From Sipunculus nudus (taxonomy: Eukaryota; Annelida; Sipuncula; Golfingiida; Sipunculidae): DNA of 64,000 nt. The notes under the pieces are model-generated. The model saw only the letters and a program-made list of their open reading frames with translations. It was not told the DNA's origin and made no database searches. Below, piece after piece: positions 47,878-60,964 of this stretch. Position 1 is the stretch's first letter; each line of letters begins with the position of its first letter. Location: positions 20,639,019-20,703,018 of the forward strand of contig CM049306.1 of NCBI GenBank assembly GCA_026874595.1, read 5' to 3'. The position numbers and the translations under genes are program-made.

Positions 47878-48428
47878 GTAATGCTTTTTTTTTTACTGAG
47901 GTCATCTGTCCTGCAAGTGAACAGTCATTTTGAATCTATATATATATATAATAATATATATTATAGTCTCATTGGCTGTGTAGGTTATATTGTGTGGTAG
48001 AAATATTAGCCTCGGGAATATAATGGCAACCACAATATTTAATGATTCCCTTGATAACTGTAGATAAAATGCAAGGTGCATTAATTCTATTTGAATATGT
48101 CACAGAGGTATAGTCAACCATAGTTTTATCTTTTCTTGTAAACCGGATGCTATATATTCTTTTATTTGGAATCCATATTTGATGTTACTTTTCTTTCCGC
48201 ATATTCAGTCTGGAATTCCCAGGAACTATGGGATAAATAGAAACAGTATTTCCCCGCATTAAAAGGCAAATATGGTGCTTCGATCACCATTTACTATACA
48301 TGGGTAAACAGTGTATATATGTTTACCAAAACATGCACTTAAATCCTTGGTTTGTGTGTTTGTGTATATATCTATTGCTCTAAAAAAGTATAAACAGAGC
48401 ATGCCTCGGATATATACTTGGAATATTA

Positions 48429-48488
<60 letters not shown>
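48429..48488. repeat. (TA)n microsatellite
   Basis: About 30 TA units. Confidence 0.95.
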
Positions 48489-48492
<4 letters not shown>

Positions 48493-48771
48493 CCTGCAGG
48501 GCAGAGATTTCATGCAATTTGCTTAAACTTCGACACGTTTTATATTTCATTTTATATACTTCCTATCAACAAATCGTGCACTCTGGCCACTGATTACATC
48601 TATTTAAAGCTGCTCAGTACATGACATTTGGCTTCCGTTCATGTGAGAAAAAAAATCATGCTTATGTATATATACAGTAACATCACTAAACATGAAGGCA
48701 CGCCCATGTATCTGACCGTTATATGTAAAGTAGCATTAATTATTTCTCAAAAATGGATATATATAGTTATA

Positions 48772-48774
<3 letters not shown>

Positions 48775-48850
<76 letters not shown>

Positions 48851-48900
48851 TTATATATATAGATATATATTACTATATATATATGCACACATCTTATAAC
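48775..48900. repeat. (TA)n with TATG interruptions
   Basis: A long perfect TA run is followed by TATGTATG, ATTTAT and GATATA interruptions. Confidence 0.9.
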
Positions 48901-49748
48901 ATGTTTAAGATGCGCTTCTGTATATGTATGTATATATATATATTTTTGTGTGTGAGTGGGTGTGTGTTTGTGTGATGGTGTGTGTGTGTATATAGAGAGA
49001 CAATGAGAGAGACAGACAGAGAGAGAGACAAGTAGACAGACAAACAGGCAGATAGATATACATAGACAGGGAAAATTATAGAAACATGCAGAAATCAACA
49101 AGCTTAGATGCATGTGTGCATGTGTCAGTCCTGACCAGTGACGTCATCAGATCTCTGGACAATCCAATCAATGCATTACAACCGTGGTTGTCCATGCATA
49201 AAACACCTTTTGAAAACGTCTTCCGTTTAAGAACATGTGATCAAATCCACCTGAACCAGGCAGGCATTGTTATAGGTGTCCATCTCAGGTCGGCGACCCG
49301 CTGGGAATGGCAGATTCTTGTCAAAAGACAAGACAATATATGATTAAATAAAATGCTGACCACGCAGGGTAATTAAGTCCGTCATTATTGTACATATGGC
49401 TTCAATTACAAAGCATGTGGCCGGTGGCCACTGCTCAGCCTTCAGATTATAAAGCTCAATAATTACAGGGATGCCATCCGTTTAATTGGGAGTCATTTAA
49501 TTCTTCTGATTAACTGAGAGTGAGTCACAGGTATAATTATGACCATTGGAGTTCAGACCACACACTCTTTCTTTTTGAACAATTACATGATCAATTTCAT
49601 GATTGAGAGGAAATGCGTCAAATTTTTTTTTTGGCAAATTGGATGCAGAATACAAAATAGTTAAATTCTTAAAATCGTGCATATATTCTCAATGATACTC
49701 GAGTATATATTCAGTAGTAATAAGGGTAGTGATATAGGAGAAGTGGTT

Positions 49749-49788
<40 letters not shown>

Positions 49789-50120
49789 TAGCAGTAGTAT
49801 TAAAAGTAGTAGTAAAAGTAGTAGCAGTACTATAGTATAGTACCACTAGTAGTATAGTATAGGAGTAGTAGTAGTAGTAGTGGTAGTAGCAGTAGTATTA
49901 AAAGTAGTAGTAAAAGTAGTAGCAGTACTATAGTATAGTACCACTAGTAGTATAGTATAGGAGTAGTAGTAGTAGTAGTAGTGGTAGTAGTAGTATAATA
50001 GTAGTAGTGGTAGTGATAGGAGAAGAAGTAGTGTTAGTAGTTGTACTAGTAAAAGTAGTAGAAGTAATAGTAGTAGAAGTAGTAATTGTAGTAGTAGTAG
50101 TAATAGTAGTAGAAGTATAC
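49749..50120. repeat. (GTA)n trinucleotide array with an internal 98-bp duplication
   Basis: Pure and degenerate GTA units. The non-repetitive interlude AGTGGTAGTAGCAGTAGTAT at 49781 is repeated exactly at 49879 together with the next 60-odd bases, so a mixed block was duplicated with a 98-bp step. Confidence 0.9.
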
Positions 50121-51401
50121 CAGGTTAGACCTTACCGCTAACATTTGATATGACATGGGTGCCTCTAATAATAATGATCAGCAGCCGAGAACGTGCACTG
50201 AATAATTAATAAGTTATTGTCTGGGCAAGTTTAGGCTGGCTGCTCCCCCAAGTATGTTGCACAAACATAATGTTTTGTTTTTATATGTGAAATTTCATAT
50301 AATGGAGAGAATGGACGAGGGGTCTTGCTCTAAACTTAGGCAAATCAAAAACAGGATATGAACAACCGATGACACATTTGAGACTGTATATATTCCGTTC
50401 CTCATGCATGGGGATGCCCAAATGAATTTCACGTACTTTGTAAATTGCCACGTTAGTCCAAAAATTAAGCTAATAACTTCGGCTGAAAGTAAAAAAGTTT
50501 AAAAAAAAAGACTTGGCCAACTGTCCAAATTAAGGGAATTAAATGGCCATCTTAGAAAAGCTATATTTTTAACCATATTTCAATCCAACTGCACGATGAA
50601 GCCAAAGTTCATTAATCACACGAAAATTATAGTATTTATATTTAATTGACTAATTTAGTGTTTATAGTGTTATCCGATATAAACCATTTAGTCCGTGATC
50701 CACATTGGTACTATACTTTATGACAAAGTTAAAGTTTGGAAGAATAATATAGAAAAATTTCAATGGAAGAAACTAGAAATAGATGTAGCATTATGACATA
50801 TTGTTACTCTGTCAAGAACTACAAGAACCTAACAATTATTTAATTTCTGCTTTTTTACCTTAAGACTTTTTTTTTCAAGAAAACCGTATCAGAATCAAGT
50901 AAAACGGTTATCTTATAAGGAGGGCAGATATTCAATATCATTTTTGATATTGTTTGAGAGGATTAATTAAACCACGTGGCCATGAAGTTTAGGGCCATTA
51001 AGGTCAGAGGTTGTATTAATTATCATATACTCATCACAGACACGTTCAGTCTGGTTTATTTACCTTTCCCCTTTATACTGACCGGAAATGAACAAACTGT
51101 GCCATTCTGAAACGGTTGATTTATTTATCATTTCTTTGTTAGTTCTACAATAGTCTCACTGGAGATTGAATGAAAATAAACTGCACACATACATGCATTA
51201 ATGCATGAACTGGAAGACTTAATTGACTGAAATAATTGACATTGCGAGTATAGATGTATATACCAACCCCTCTGTATAGGGCGTGCGTTGTGAAACATTA
51301 ATACGTATTATCACGAATGATGAAGGTCCATAATGATGTTGTTCTCTCTTTTTTCATGAAAATATTTGTAGTTTCAAATTAAATTATCTGTTGTTACTAC
51401 T
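50121..51401. other. Non-coding, no feature seen
   Basis: AT-rich sequence without a recognisable gene, RNA or repeat family. Confidence 0.5.
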
Positions 51402-51421
51402 ACTACAACTACTACTACTAC

Positions 51422-51488
<67 letters not shown>

Positions 51489-51491
51489 TAT

Positions 51492-51560
<69 letters not shown>

Positions 51561-51592
51561 TTGTAGTGGGGTTGGTAGTGGTAGGAGAACAG

Positions 51593-51646
<54 letters not shown>

Positions 51647-51790
51647 TACTATCATCATCATCATCGTTATTGTTATTATTAATAGTGGTAGAAGCAATAG
51701 TAGAAGTGGTATTATAGTAGTAGTAGTATTAGTTGTACTAGTATAAGCAGTAGTAGTAGTAGTAGCAGTTGAAGTAGTAGATAATATGTT
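51402..51790. repeat. AAT and ATT arrays in inverted arrangement with CTA/GTA flanks
   Basis: (AAT)n fills 51420-51559 (interrupted by a TATATTATATAAT segment) and (ATT)n fills about 51597-51641, on the same strand. Because ATT is the reverse complement of AAT, the two arms could fold on each other around a ~37-base loop. ATC and GTA repeats follow. Confidence 0.9.
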
Positions 51791-53440
51791 AGCTTGGTTA
51801 GCACAGGAAATAAGCATTGCGGGTGCTCCAAATCTGCTAGTGACCAGTCCGCTGCCATATACGAAACCAAATACGGTTTTTAAAAGGGGGCCTTGTGAGT
51901 GGCGCCCCCTAACGGGATGCCAGTACAGTGTCCCTTGACTAGTTTGTCGCTGGTTGTTGCGTCCTGGTCGGGTTTCATTGAACCCGGCGTCCTGTTACCG
52001 GATTACAGCAGCCTGGCTGGTTTGATGCACGTGTTTTTAGTGTGAAACAAATAATAAATGTTATATATGCGTGCCAGAACACGACTGAGTTACAGAATAA
52101 ATGATCACGATCTATTAATCTGGCCTAGCACGGTGGCACCGTCCACAGTAAGCCAACCGTTAAGCAATGTCAAATAGGTCCATATGTATGTCATAATCTA
52201 GCAAAATATATGTTTCACATTTTTTTAGCACAATGGTGTGTACGGAAATGGGAAATATCAAAAGCCATGTTACCAGTTGTATTTCAAACATTAGAGGACG
52301 TACATTGATATAAAAAAATGTTAATTAAATGTAAATAGAACTATTGAAAACATCGTATTCATGTTTTGTATATCATATATGATATATATGGGTAAGGTCA
52401 CTGAGAATATACAGGACATACTGATATTCAAATGATATGGTAAATTAATCTCGATGTGACAGTAAACCACAGTTCAGAAACGAGGACCCGGGCTTTTTAA
52501 CCGCCGACCCCGTCCCCTGGTGAACCACAACACACGCTGTACTGTCACTGTTATACTGCATCCACACTCTGTATAAAGTCTAACGTCCACATGAAACTGT
52601 GGACACTGAACCGCATGTGTAAAGTACACAATATGAAATATAATTAGCTCACAAGAATTAGATAAGATAATGCATTGCCATATGTATCCTATCAGCAAAA
52701 TGCTTGTTTTTACAGAATGTATTTGAAACTCGGTTTTGTAAGTATATATGTATATATGTATATATGTATGTATATATGTATATATGTATGTAAGTTTATA
52801 TATATGTGTATGTATGTATGTATGTATATGTCTATATGTATGCATATTTGTCCATTTCTATAGGTATATATATATTGTGAATTTGTATATATGTATATAT
52901 GTATGGATATATATACATATATGTATAAATGTGAATGTGTCTATATGTTTACATGTGTATATGTAAACGTGTGCACAAATAGAAAAAATCTGTGTACTTG
53001 CGTGTACCAGAGATGAGACAATTATCGCATCTGTGAAAAATGGCCGCCAAAACAAATGACCAAAAATGCACAGTCAAAGACAGGACAAGCAGCGTGGGAT
53101 TATACGACGATTAACTGTGATATATATGTGTGGGCTTGATAGTGATTCTAACTAAATTTATTTTCCTCATAGCGCTCCGATGAAATGCACAAAAAAATGA
53201 TGTTACCTCGACTGTTTATGTGCTGGAGCCCTCATGTTGATTTTGTGGACAGAATCGATCTTAACGTGGGAGTATGTTATAAAAAGCATCACATGCATGG
53301 GCCCCTGATAAAACAACATCAATGTGTCCAGGATGTGGTTTGATTTGCCCGTCTGCTTTTCCCCGCCTCCACTTTAATCATTATGTTTTTGTTTATGAAC
53401 TAGATAAAAATGACCAAGAAAGGACCTAATTTATAAAAAC
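51791..53440. other. Non-coding; CTCF-like core and TATG-rich patch
   Basis: GGCGCCCCCTAACGG at 51901-51915 is, on the minus strand, a CTCF-like core (13 of 15 consensus positions by my alignment). 52740-52975 is an interrupted TATG/TA repeat. No gene is seen. Confidence 0.4.
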
Positions 53441-53576
53441 CTCCTCTTAGGGGGTTATGTCTTCACCAATGTTTGTTTCCTAGAAAATAAGCCAAACATA
53501 AACTACAATTTGGGGGCAGATCCGGGTAAAGAGGCGGTTCTTTAGAAGATTTGATTGACCTTGGCAGAGGTGTACA
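53441..53576 (+). repeat. MITE-like remnant of the GGTTATG family
   Basis: It starts AACCTCCTCTTAGGGGGTTATG, contains GGGGGCAGATCCGGGTAAA and ends CCTTGGCAGAGG, so start and end are roughly inverted. Related to 34148 and 56505. Short and non-coding. Confidence 0.55.
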
Positions 53577-53603
53577 CCTTATACCTGAATACCATAGAGT
53601 ATG

Positions 53604-53708
53604 TATGGTGGAACCTGTCAAAGAGATCACCTGTCTAATAAGACCACCTGAGAATTAAGACCACTTTTTGCAGGTCCTTCCGGTGGGTTTATTACACGTT
53701 TCACTGTA
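53604..53708. mobile_element. pogo/Tigger-like MITE, short copy
   Basis: TA then TGGTGGAACCTGTC at the left and CACGTTTCACTG then TA at the right. The interior AATTAAGACCAC matches the copy at 60754. The left terminal CAG is eroded to TGG. The TA duplication with CAGTG ends is typical of Tc1/mariner/pogo-group elements. Confidence 0.65.
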
Positions 53709-55660
53709 CACTGAACATATGACCTGACGGTTGTTATTCGCAATACCCCCTGCATTGGTAAGGAAAGATTTGTTACAGGAAGAAGTGAATTGCATGGTAC
53801 ACTGAACGTGGACGATCGGAAAATTGGAAGATGTTAAATTCTCGTAGCTGCATGTATGACTGGGTATATTTCCTCCCTGTAGTGAGATATGAAAAAGTAA
53901 ACGAACCACCTGGCTAGTGAATCAGAAAGAAAAATGTGGATATTAGGATGTGAGTGCATGGAGAAAATAATAGAGCCATGCCGCTGTATAGTCAAATATT
54001 TAATATGTCCTATCGTTGATCCCCTAACATTTTCAAAATGTCTTGAACTTTCCTTTTACTTACATGACCTATAAGGGAAAATATTTACTCTTTTAGGAAA
54101 GCAAATATAAAATTATTTTCACTTTTAAATAGTAAGTGAGCATATTGTAAAAATAGAGTGGTTGCAGCTTGTCCAAGTTGGTTATTATTACATAGAACCG
54201 TTTATTAATGGTATATAACTATACCTTTATTAGCATTAAATGTGTCATGAATGACAGAGAATATATTTCTGCTGTATATTACCCGTATGACATTTACATA
54301 TATACAACAAATTAGCAAGCCGTCTGCCAGAGCAGGACCTTTGCTAATTGGATCAAAATTAGTAATATTTAACAACAGCAAGACCAACGCTTTAAATAAA
54401 CGGCGAGGGGCTATACCGCCAGGTAAGGCTGCGGGGGGGGGGGGGGGGTCGAAATCCTTAAGGGAAAACACTTTTTAATGCATAACCACATAATTAGCAT
54501 AAACATATAGGAATTATCCGAGGAATGTTGCTGGGAGACGGCCCTTGTTTTCATAGCAACATTCCAGATGTGGGAGCCATGGGTTTGTTGAGTCTGTTAC
54601 AAAATTACAGCCCTGACGCGGAACCTCCTTCAGCTGGCATCTGGCATTCCATCCCGTCCTATACAAACCGCCACAGGCTGTGTGGTATGTGTTCCAAGAA
54701 AATAGCCCCAAGTCTTACAGTTTCTTAAAATACTGCAGAGTGTGAGTCATATACCCCCTCATCCAGGAAATTTTGGCAGAGAGAGAGAGAGAGAATGCCA
54801 GGGCGGATAGAGGAGTTAATAATAACGGAGGAGTTGGTGTGGGTGGGGGTTGGGGGGGGGGATGCTCATATGGTGATCTTATTCAACAGATCTGAATGAC
54901 TAGTCACCTTTGTATACACAGCGAAGCTTAACCTAACCTTTAATTTAATTGGAGTGATCCCACTTGCAAATGTATAGGGTAGGAAACCATGCTGGCCGCA
55001 AAAATCCGGCGCTCTTTGTGTTAACCGTGTATTGTTCCATAAAAAAGTGCTGGGCCTGGGATGGGGGCAGTCTGCCCAATTGGGTCAGTTTATATAAGGG
55101 GGGGGGGGGGGGGGGGTGACTCGCAGGTTTTGATAAAAAACAAGGTATATGTTATTATAAGCCATTTTAGATTAAAATATTTCATAGTTAACTCAGAACC
55201 AGAACTGGAGCCAGTCTTTTATTCTTATAAATTATATATATTATCCTTTCAATCTCATGGGGTATGATTACTGGACCCCCCCCCCCCCCCCCCTTTGCTA
55301 AAAAGTGTGTGTGTGGGGGAGGGAGGGGGGTATATATATCCGTATTGATGCCCATGATTGTGCCCTGTGTGCATAAGTTTAGCGCTACTACACGCGGTCC
55401 CTTTATTTTACCTGGCACAGGAAAGGTTAGCCACAATGCGGCGCCGTGTGGGGCAAGAGCCCTGGACTAAAAACTTCATGCTTTGAAAAGACTGATCGCC
55501 GCTCACAGGATAAGCCATAAATATGCCTGGCATGTTTATATTTCTTTTACTTGCGCCTTTTCTTATGGCGCTACAGCTACACACAAAGGCTGTTGTAGGC
55601 TAACGCTCGGATCTTGTCACGCAGGCAACCAGGCGTATGTTATCATGAATTGTTTTCAAA
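53709..55660. other. Non-coding; several poly-G/poly-C runs
   Basis: Runs of 16-19 G or C occur at about 54433-54449, 55099-55117 and 55276-55293, plus G-rich sequence at 54838-54861 and 55315-55330. A short TA duplication and GAGAGA run lies near 54780. No gene is recognised. Confidence 0.45.
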
Positions 55661-55683
55661 CACTCTACAAGGAAAGGTTTCAG

Positions 55684-55758
55684 CCAATCAGCGCCGTGCC
55701 CACGCGGCTGTGTTTACAAACATTGCAACCGATCTACTTCCTGGTGCGTTTTGGCGCG
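55684..55758. promoter_or_regulatory. Promoter-like motif pair: CCAAT box and E2F-like site
   Basis: CCAATCAGCG at 55684-55693 is a consensus NF-Y CCAAT box, and TTTTGGCGCG at 55749-55758 fits an E2F core. The region 55480-55800 is GC-richer than the flanks. No exon was identified nearby, so this is suggestive only. Confidence 0.25.
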
Positions 55759-55799
55759 TTTACAATCCTAGTAACCTAGATTCACGGGAAATCGGAGGG

Positions 55800-56504
55800 T
55801 TTCTCGCTTATATTGATTAAACCTGACACCGGGATATTTATATATATTATAAAATAAATACCAATTTAGCATATAAATAGAAAAAGTTAATTTCATTATA
55901 AACAAATCCCCATGTTGCTGTAATCGTGTTCATGATATAAATGTATCATTATTTATACAGTCTCTTTGAGATGTTACTGTCGTAACCATGGTTAACAAGA
56001 AACCCTATCAGTCTGTTTTCCCAAAAACCAACCGGGGTAATTACTTGCTTTTCCGTGATGATATTGCTTATCAGTTCCTATTTCCTTTTTTTTTAGGAGA
56101 AAAGTAAGTAAGAGAAGTGTATGAAACGAGGCAGAAATGTTTCATTTATGTTCTTATGTATACATTATACAGTCTGATTATAAAAATACTACCAATGTTT
56201 TGCATTGTATTACTGCCGTCAATCTAAACATTACCTTGTGAAGAGAGATCTAGCTGACTGGGTCATGTGTCCAACATTGTGAGCAACACATACACACACA
56301 GCTCTTCCCGATCACATTACACTGCTTCTATCACCTGCATTACATTCAACTGCTTGTCAATCTGAGCGTTAATGTGAGAAGGGAGATCCTGTAGAGTAGG
56401 AAAAATCATGTCTGTATAGTTAGCCATCAATATGCTATCAACTATCAATACACACTCCAAATGCATGTTAAATAGGATGTACTTTTATGCATCGCTAATA
56501 ACAA
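55800..56504. other. Non-coding, no feature seen
   Basis: AT-rich sequence without recognisable elements. Confidence 0.5.
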
Positions 56505-56755
56505 CAGGGGCAATAATAGCCGACAAGGAGGTAATGTTTCGACCAGTGTCTGTTTGTTTGTTAGTTCGCTCGTTAGAAATTTTGCATTATCAAGCCAAAA
56601 CGACTGGAACGTTTTCTAAGAAATTCACTGGACGGGTGGACGGATGGACCCATTTACAGTATTGTGCTGATCTGGATAAATAGACAAAACAAGGAAGATT
56701 ATGTTGCCTTGGCGAGGGTGTACGCTCAACTGTATGGCACTCTAGTGTTAACTAT
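56505..56755 (+). repeat. MITE-like remnant of the GGTTATG family, longest copy
   Basis: The left part reads GACAAGGAGGTAATGTTTCG followed by GTTTGTTTGTTAG; the middle has GGACGGGTGGACGGATGGAC; the right part reads TTGCCTTGGCGAGGGTGTAC. The right end is the inverse of the start of the 34148 copy (ACCCTCGCCAAGG), so the family has terminal inverted repeats. Confidence 0.6.
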
Positions 56756-57479
56756 AGTATGGTGTTTCAAGTTCGCATTAAGACCTTGGCCTGGTCTTTC
56801 TTCTATGTATGGGTTCATAGTGCATTTTCATGGGCTGGTTAATGCATGTATATAGAACGCATTAGTGACACAGTAACAATACTTTTTTTCACACACACAC
56901 ACACAGACATCAATTAAGTCATCATCATAAATCAGTATGTCTAAATGCGGAGCCATATGTTTGCTTGTTCAGTGTATGGGTTTTATTCACGTATACAGTA
57001 CTCATTATAACAGTCTGTCTGGAATAGTATACAACTATGGCAGATTGATTAATAGTCTAAAGTGCAGGGATATCGAATATATACTACTAAAAACTGTTAA
57101 TGTCTCTAAACCAGACGATAGATAAAGTGGCAGTTAATTAATCAGGAACAATCTAGTAATGTTATTATAATTACATTTTTTCATTGCATGGATTGTACAT
57201 GAGTGAAAGGCCTGCCTGGGATTCGCAGTGCACATGCGCCTACAGAAGTGATTTTTTTTCAATGTCTATACCTGGAATACCTGTTCATACCAGAACAGGT
57301 GTGAATCTACAGGTGACTGTGTTTATTTATATCTCATTCCGGAGTCGCCAAGTGGATCGGCATGCAAAATAAAAGTGTAATGTCTTTTATATAGTCATGA
57401 TCCCTTGAGCAGCGCCCGGAATGTAAAGTTACTTAAAAAGGGAGCTCACACATCGCCGGCGACGTCCCCGATGTGATAT
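56756..57479. other. Non-coding, no feature seen
   Basis: An (AC)n run lies at about 56890-56906. Nothing else is recognised. Confidence 0.45.
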
Positions 57480-57930
57480 CGGCTTAACATTTGGGTAACA
57501 CTGAGACACATTGGTTTAACATCGTGGTAGTATTTAGAGGCGAGAAAATATAAGAGAGAAACACCGTGATATTTTGTTAACATGAATAAATATGCATAGA
57601 TTCGGGGTGACACCGGGACATATCGTAATATATCGGAAACACCGGGTGTTATCGGGACACATAGGGGTGATATCGAGAAACATCGGGTGACATCGGGATG
57701 TCATCAAGATATTTATGTGACATCGGAACACCATCATAACAACACATTGGAAGACATCGGGACACATCGGGATAACATCGATTGATATCGGGAGACATTG
57801 GAGTGACATCGAGACACATCCGGGTAACATCGGGATGTCGGGAGACATCAGGGTGACATAATGATACGTTAATTGGGATGACAGGGTGTGACTTTATTTA
57901 GGTGACAGGGGCGGCAAATCGGGGTGACAC
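57480..57930. repeat. Degenerate minisatellite built on TGACATCGGGA
   Basis: Variants of GACATCGGGA, ACACATCGGG and GGTGACATCG recur about every 10-14 bases for roughly 450 bp. An open minus-strand frame through it is a repeat artefact. Confidence 0.9.
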
Positions 57931-58830
57931 TAGCGAGGTGTGAGCATGCAAGCCTTTAGAAACGCACTGTTTGTTGTGATACCTTACACCATATAACCCC
58001 TAGGAGGTTCAAACACCATGTATGTGTGTTACTAAGCCCATAACGTGCTCATTAATCTGCAAGCATTTCATCACGGTTTGGACTTGGTAATGAATACATG
58101 TGTATAAACATGCACGGCAGGGGTTCCGTGAGCTTGTCGTGATTTTATGATTCTATGCAGACCCGTCCCTGCCTGACCCGGACTTGTGAATGACTCGGCA
58201 AGTTACTTGCCAAGTCGCGTTCACGAGACTGTTCATCATGAAAAACCATGTAACAATGCACCAACTGGCCCGGTATGAATAATCAACAGCTAACAAACTA
58301 GTTTATGAAGTAAACTCTTTTTCATTTTATAAGCTCAAAGGTCCGTACGTTGCGCAATGGTATTTTCCACCACCGCACTGTATATTAAACTTGAATCCAG
58401 AGGTCATTATACCTAAAAAGTAAACCTTCCACGATTTTAACATGTTTCATATATTCAGCCATCATTTATATAAAGGCCAGTGACCCAATACTGATCGTAT
58501 ATCTATATATAACTTTATTATTATTTCTATATATTTATTATAATAATGTATATATTAAATCTAGATACCTCAAACGCCAGAGAATAACCGAAAGAGTTAG
58601 ATTTCTTTTATCAGACAGAAAAAGGTGTTTTTTGGAAAGCGATACAGGAAGCAAACTATAAATAAACGTGATACATGAAACCGATCAGATTGTAATTAAA
58701 GCCACTCACTCTGTCTATATGTAAACAGTGTTAGCTTCCTCGTGAAATTCTGAGAAACCCATTATCCCAAGAATACTAATGGTTACGCGGTAACGTAAAA
58801 GAGGAAACTTATCTCGTAAAAATAAATAAC

Positions 58831-58832
<2 letters not shown>
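57931..58832. other. Non-coding; imperfect hairpin at 58183-58227
   Basis: Apart from the hairpin listed separately I see no gene or repeat here. Confidence 0.45.
58183..58227. other. Imperfect inverted repeat (hairpin)
   Basis: The arm at 58183-58202 (ending CTCGGCAAG) pairs with 58206-58227 (starting CTTGCCAAG) across a TTA loop. The inner arm is 11 bp with one mismatch and the outer part extends pairing through TGTGAA/TTCACG. The loop is short for a microRNA precursor. Confidence 0.5.
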
Positions 58833-58874
<42 letters not shown>

Positions 58875-58887
58875 ATGTATGTATGTC
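58833..58887. repeat. Compound (TA)n-(TG)n-(TATG)n microsatellite
   Basis: TA units pass into TG and TATG units. Confidence 0.9.
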
Positions 58888-59672
<785 letters not shown>

Positions 59673-60753
59673 GAGAGAAGCGAGAAAAAGAGCTATTATA
59701 ACTGTTCTCATTATTAAGGTTAAGATATACCAGTTAATCAATTAAATCCTATTATTTATAAGCGTATAAAAAATATTTTTTCTTAGTGTCACGACATCTG
59801 GATACGTCACATGCTTATAGCTGTCAGGTCATGTGAAGACATGAGTAAACAGTTTTGAGTGTGAAATATCCATTACATACTGACGTCACAAACAATGACT
59901 GCTAACATGAATAAATGTCACTGACGGATGGGAAGTGTGAATATTGAATTAGTTTGCACCTTTACGGATGACTGCTTGCACGACGCGTTTCACTGGACGA
60001 CACGTTATATATTCAATTATACGTCAAAGACAGGTCTGTAATCATGCATGTACACATTGCATGTGTATACGCACTTCTGTACTTAGAGGAATATTCGTGA
60101 CTGGACGTACTGACCTCAACGTAATTTGTCAATGATATAAGTCATATATAAATCCCAGTAAGACCATTTTTTCTTTTCGTGTACGAACCCTCTTACCTTT
60201 ATAAATTTCCTAAAATCACGAAAAGGAAAACGAAATAAAAATATTTTACTCTCCTGATACGAATAACTTACAAGCTGATTCCGTGCTACGCTTCGTCAAG
60301 AAATATATATTTAATTATATGCATATATGCAGGGTACAAGTCTAGGGACCTGAGGCTATATATGCTTTGGACATATGACATATATCTTTATACTAATGCA
60401 TATGTATGCTGGACACAGACTTAAGTTTTAAATGTCTGCCATTTATGTGTGTTCATGATTTTGATGCATGATTTCGATGCATGGCGTTTAAACATATAAC
60501 TAAGTTTGTTTAAATTTACATTAGCTATTTTTCTCTCCATATATAACCATCATTTCCTCCACAAAATTTTCGTAAACCTGAAACATAAAATAAAAATCTG
60601 ACCCAAGTCAGCTTAGAATACTTCTTTACAAATTTCAAACCGTAGTGTATATGTAAATATGATTATGTGCAAATCTTCCAGCTCTCGATATGTCGCTTAA
60701 GCTAGGAAATTCCATTTATGAGACGTTTTAACAGCTCATCCGGAATGTATATA
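59673..60753. other. Non-coding, no feature seen
   Basis: AT-rich sequence; TGACGTCA near 59880. Confidence 0.5.
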
Positions 60754-60964
60754 TACAGTGGAAGCCTGTCTGAAAGATCATGCGCCTGTCTGACAATACC
60801 CCCTGTTTATTAATTAAGACCACTCTGGAGATAACTCAAAACATTCATATTGGTTATACCTGACACATCTAATAACAGCACCTCTGCATGAATCAAGAGC
60901 ATTTTTGGTCAGTCCCATGCAGGCATCCACGGGTGGTCTTATTTCATCAGTAGGTTTCACTGTA
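60754..60964. mobile_element. pogo/Tigger-like MITE, full-length copy (~207 bp)
   Basis: TA target duplication, then CAGTGGAAGCCTGTCTGA at the left end. The right end reads AGTAGGTTTCACTG followed by TA, i.e. CAGTGAAACCTACT on the other strand. The interior shares AATTAAGACCACTCT with the 53604 copy. No coding capacity, so it depends on a transposase elsewhere. Confidence 0.75.

Larger units (their letters stand above)
47131..49748. other. Non-coding, dominated by TA microsatellites
   Basis: TA arrays at 47329-47388, 47834-47876, 48429-48488 and about 48775-48900 separate AT-rich DNA. GA/GACA-rich sequence lies at 48993-49033. 49080-49500 is more balanced in composition and carries TGACGTCA at about 49139 but no recognisable gene. 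Confidence 0.5.

Noticed and set aside
48736-49113. Tyr/Ile- and Thr/His-rich open frames around TA and CA repeats
   Set aside because: Pure microsatellite translation; the same applies at 15235-15447, 15687-16190 (N-terminal part), 16425-16640, 48259-48513 and 52474-52966.
57534-57848. Cys/Met-rich minus-strand open frame
   Set aside because: It is a translation of the TGACATCGGGA minisatellite.
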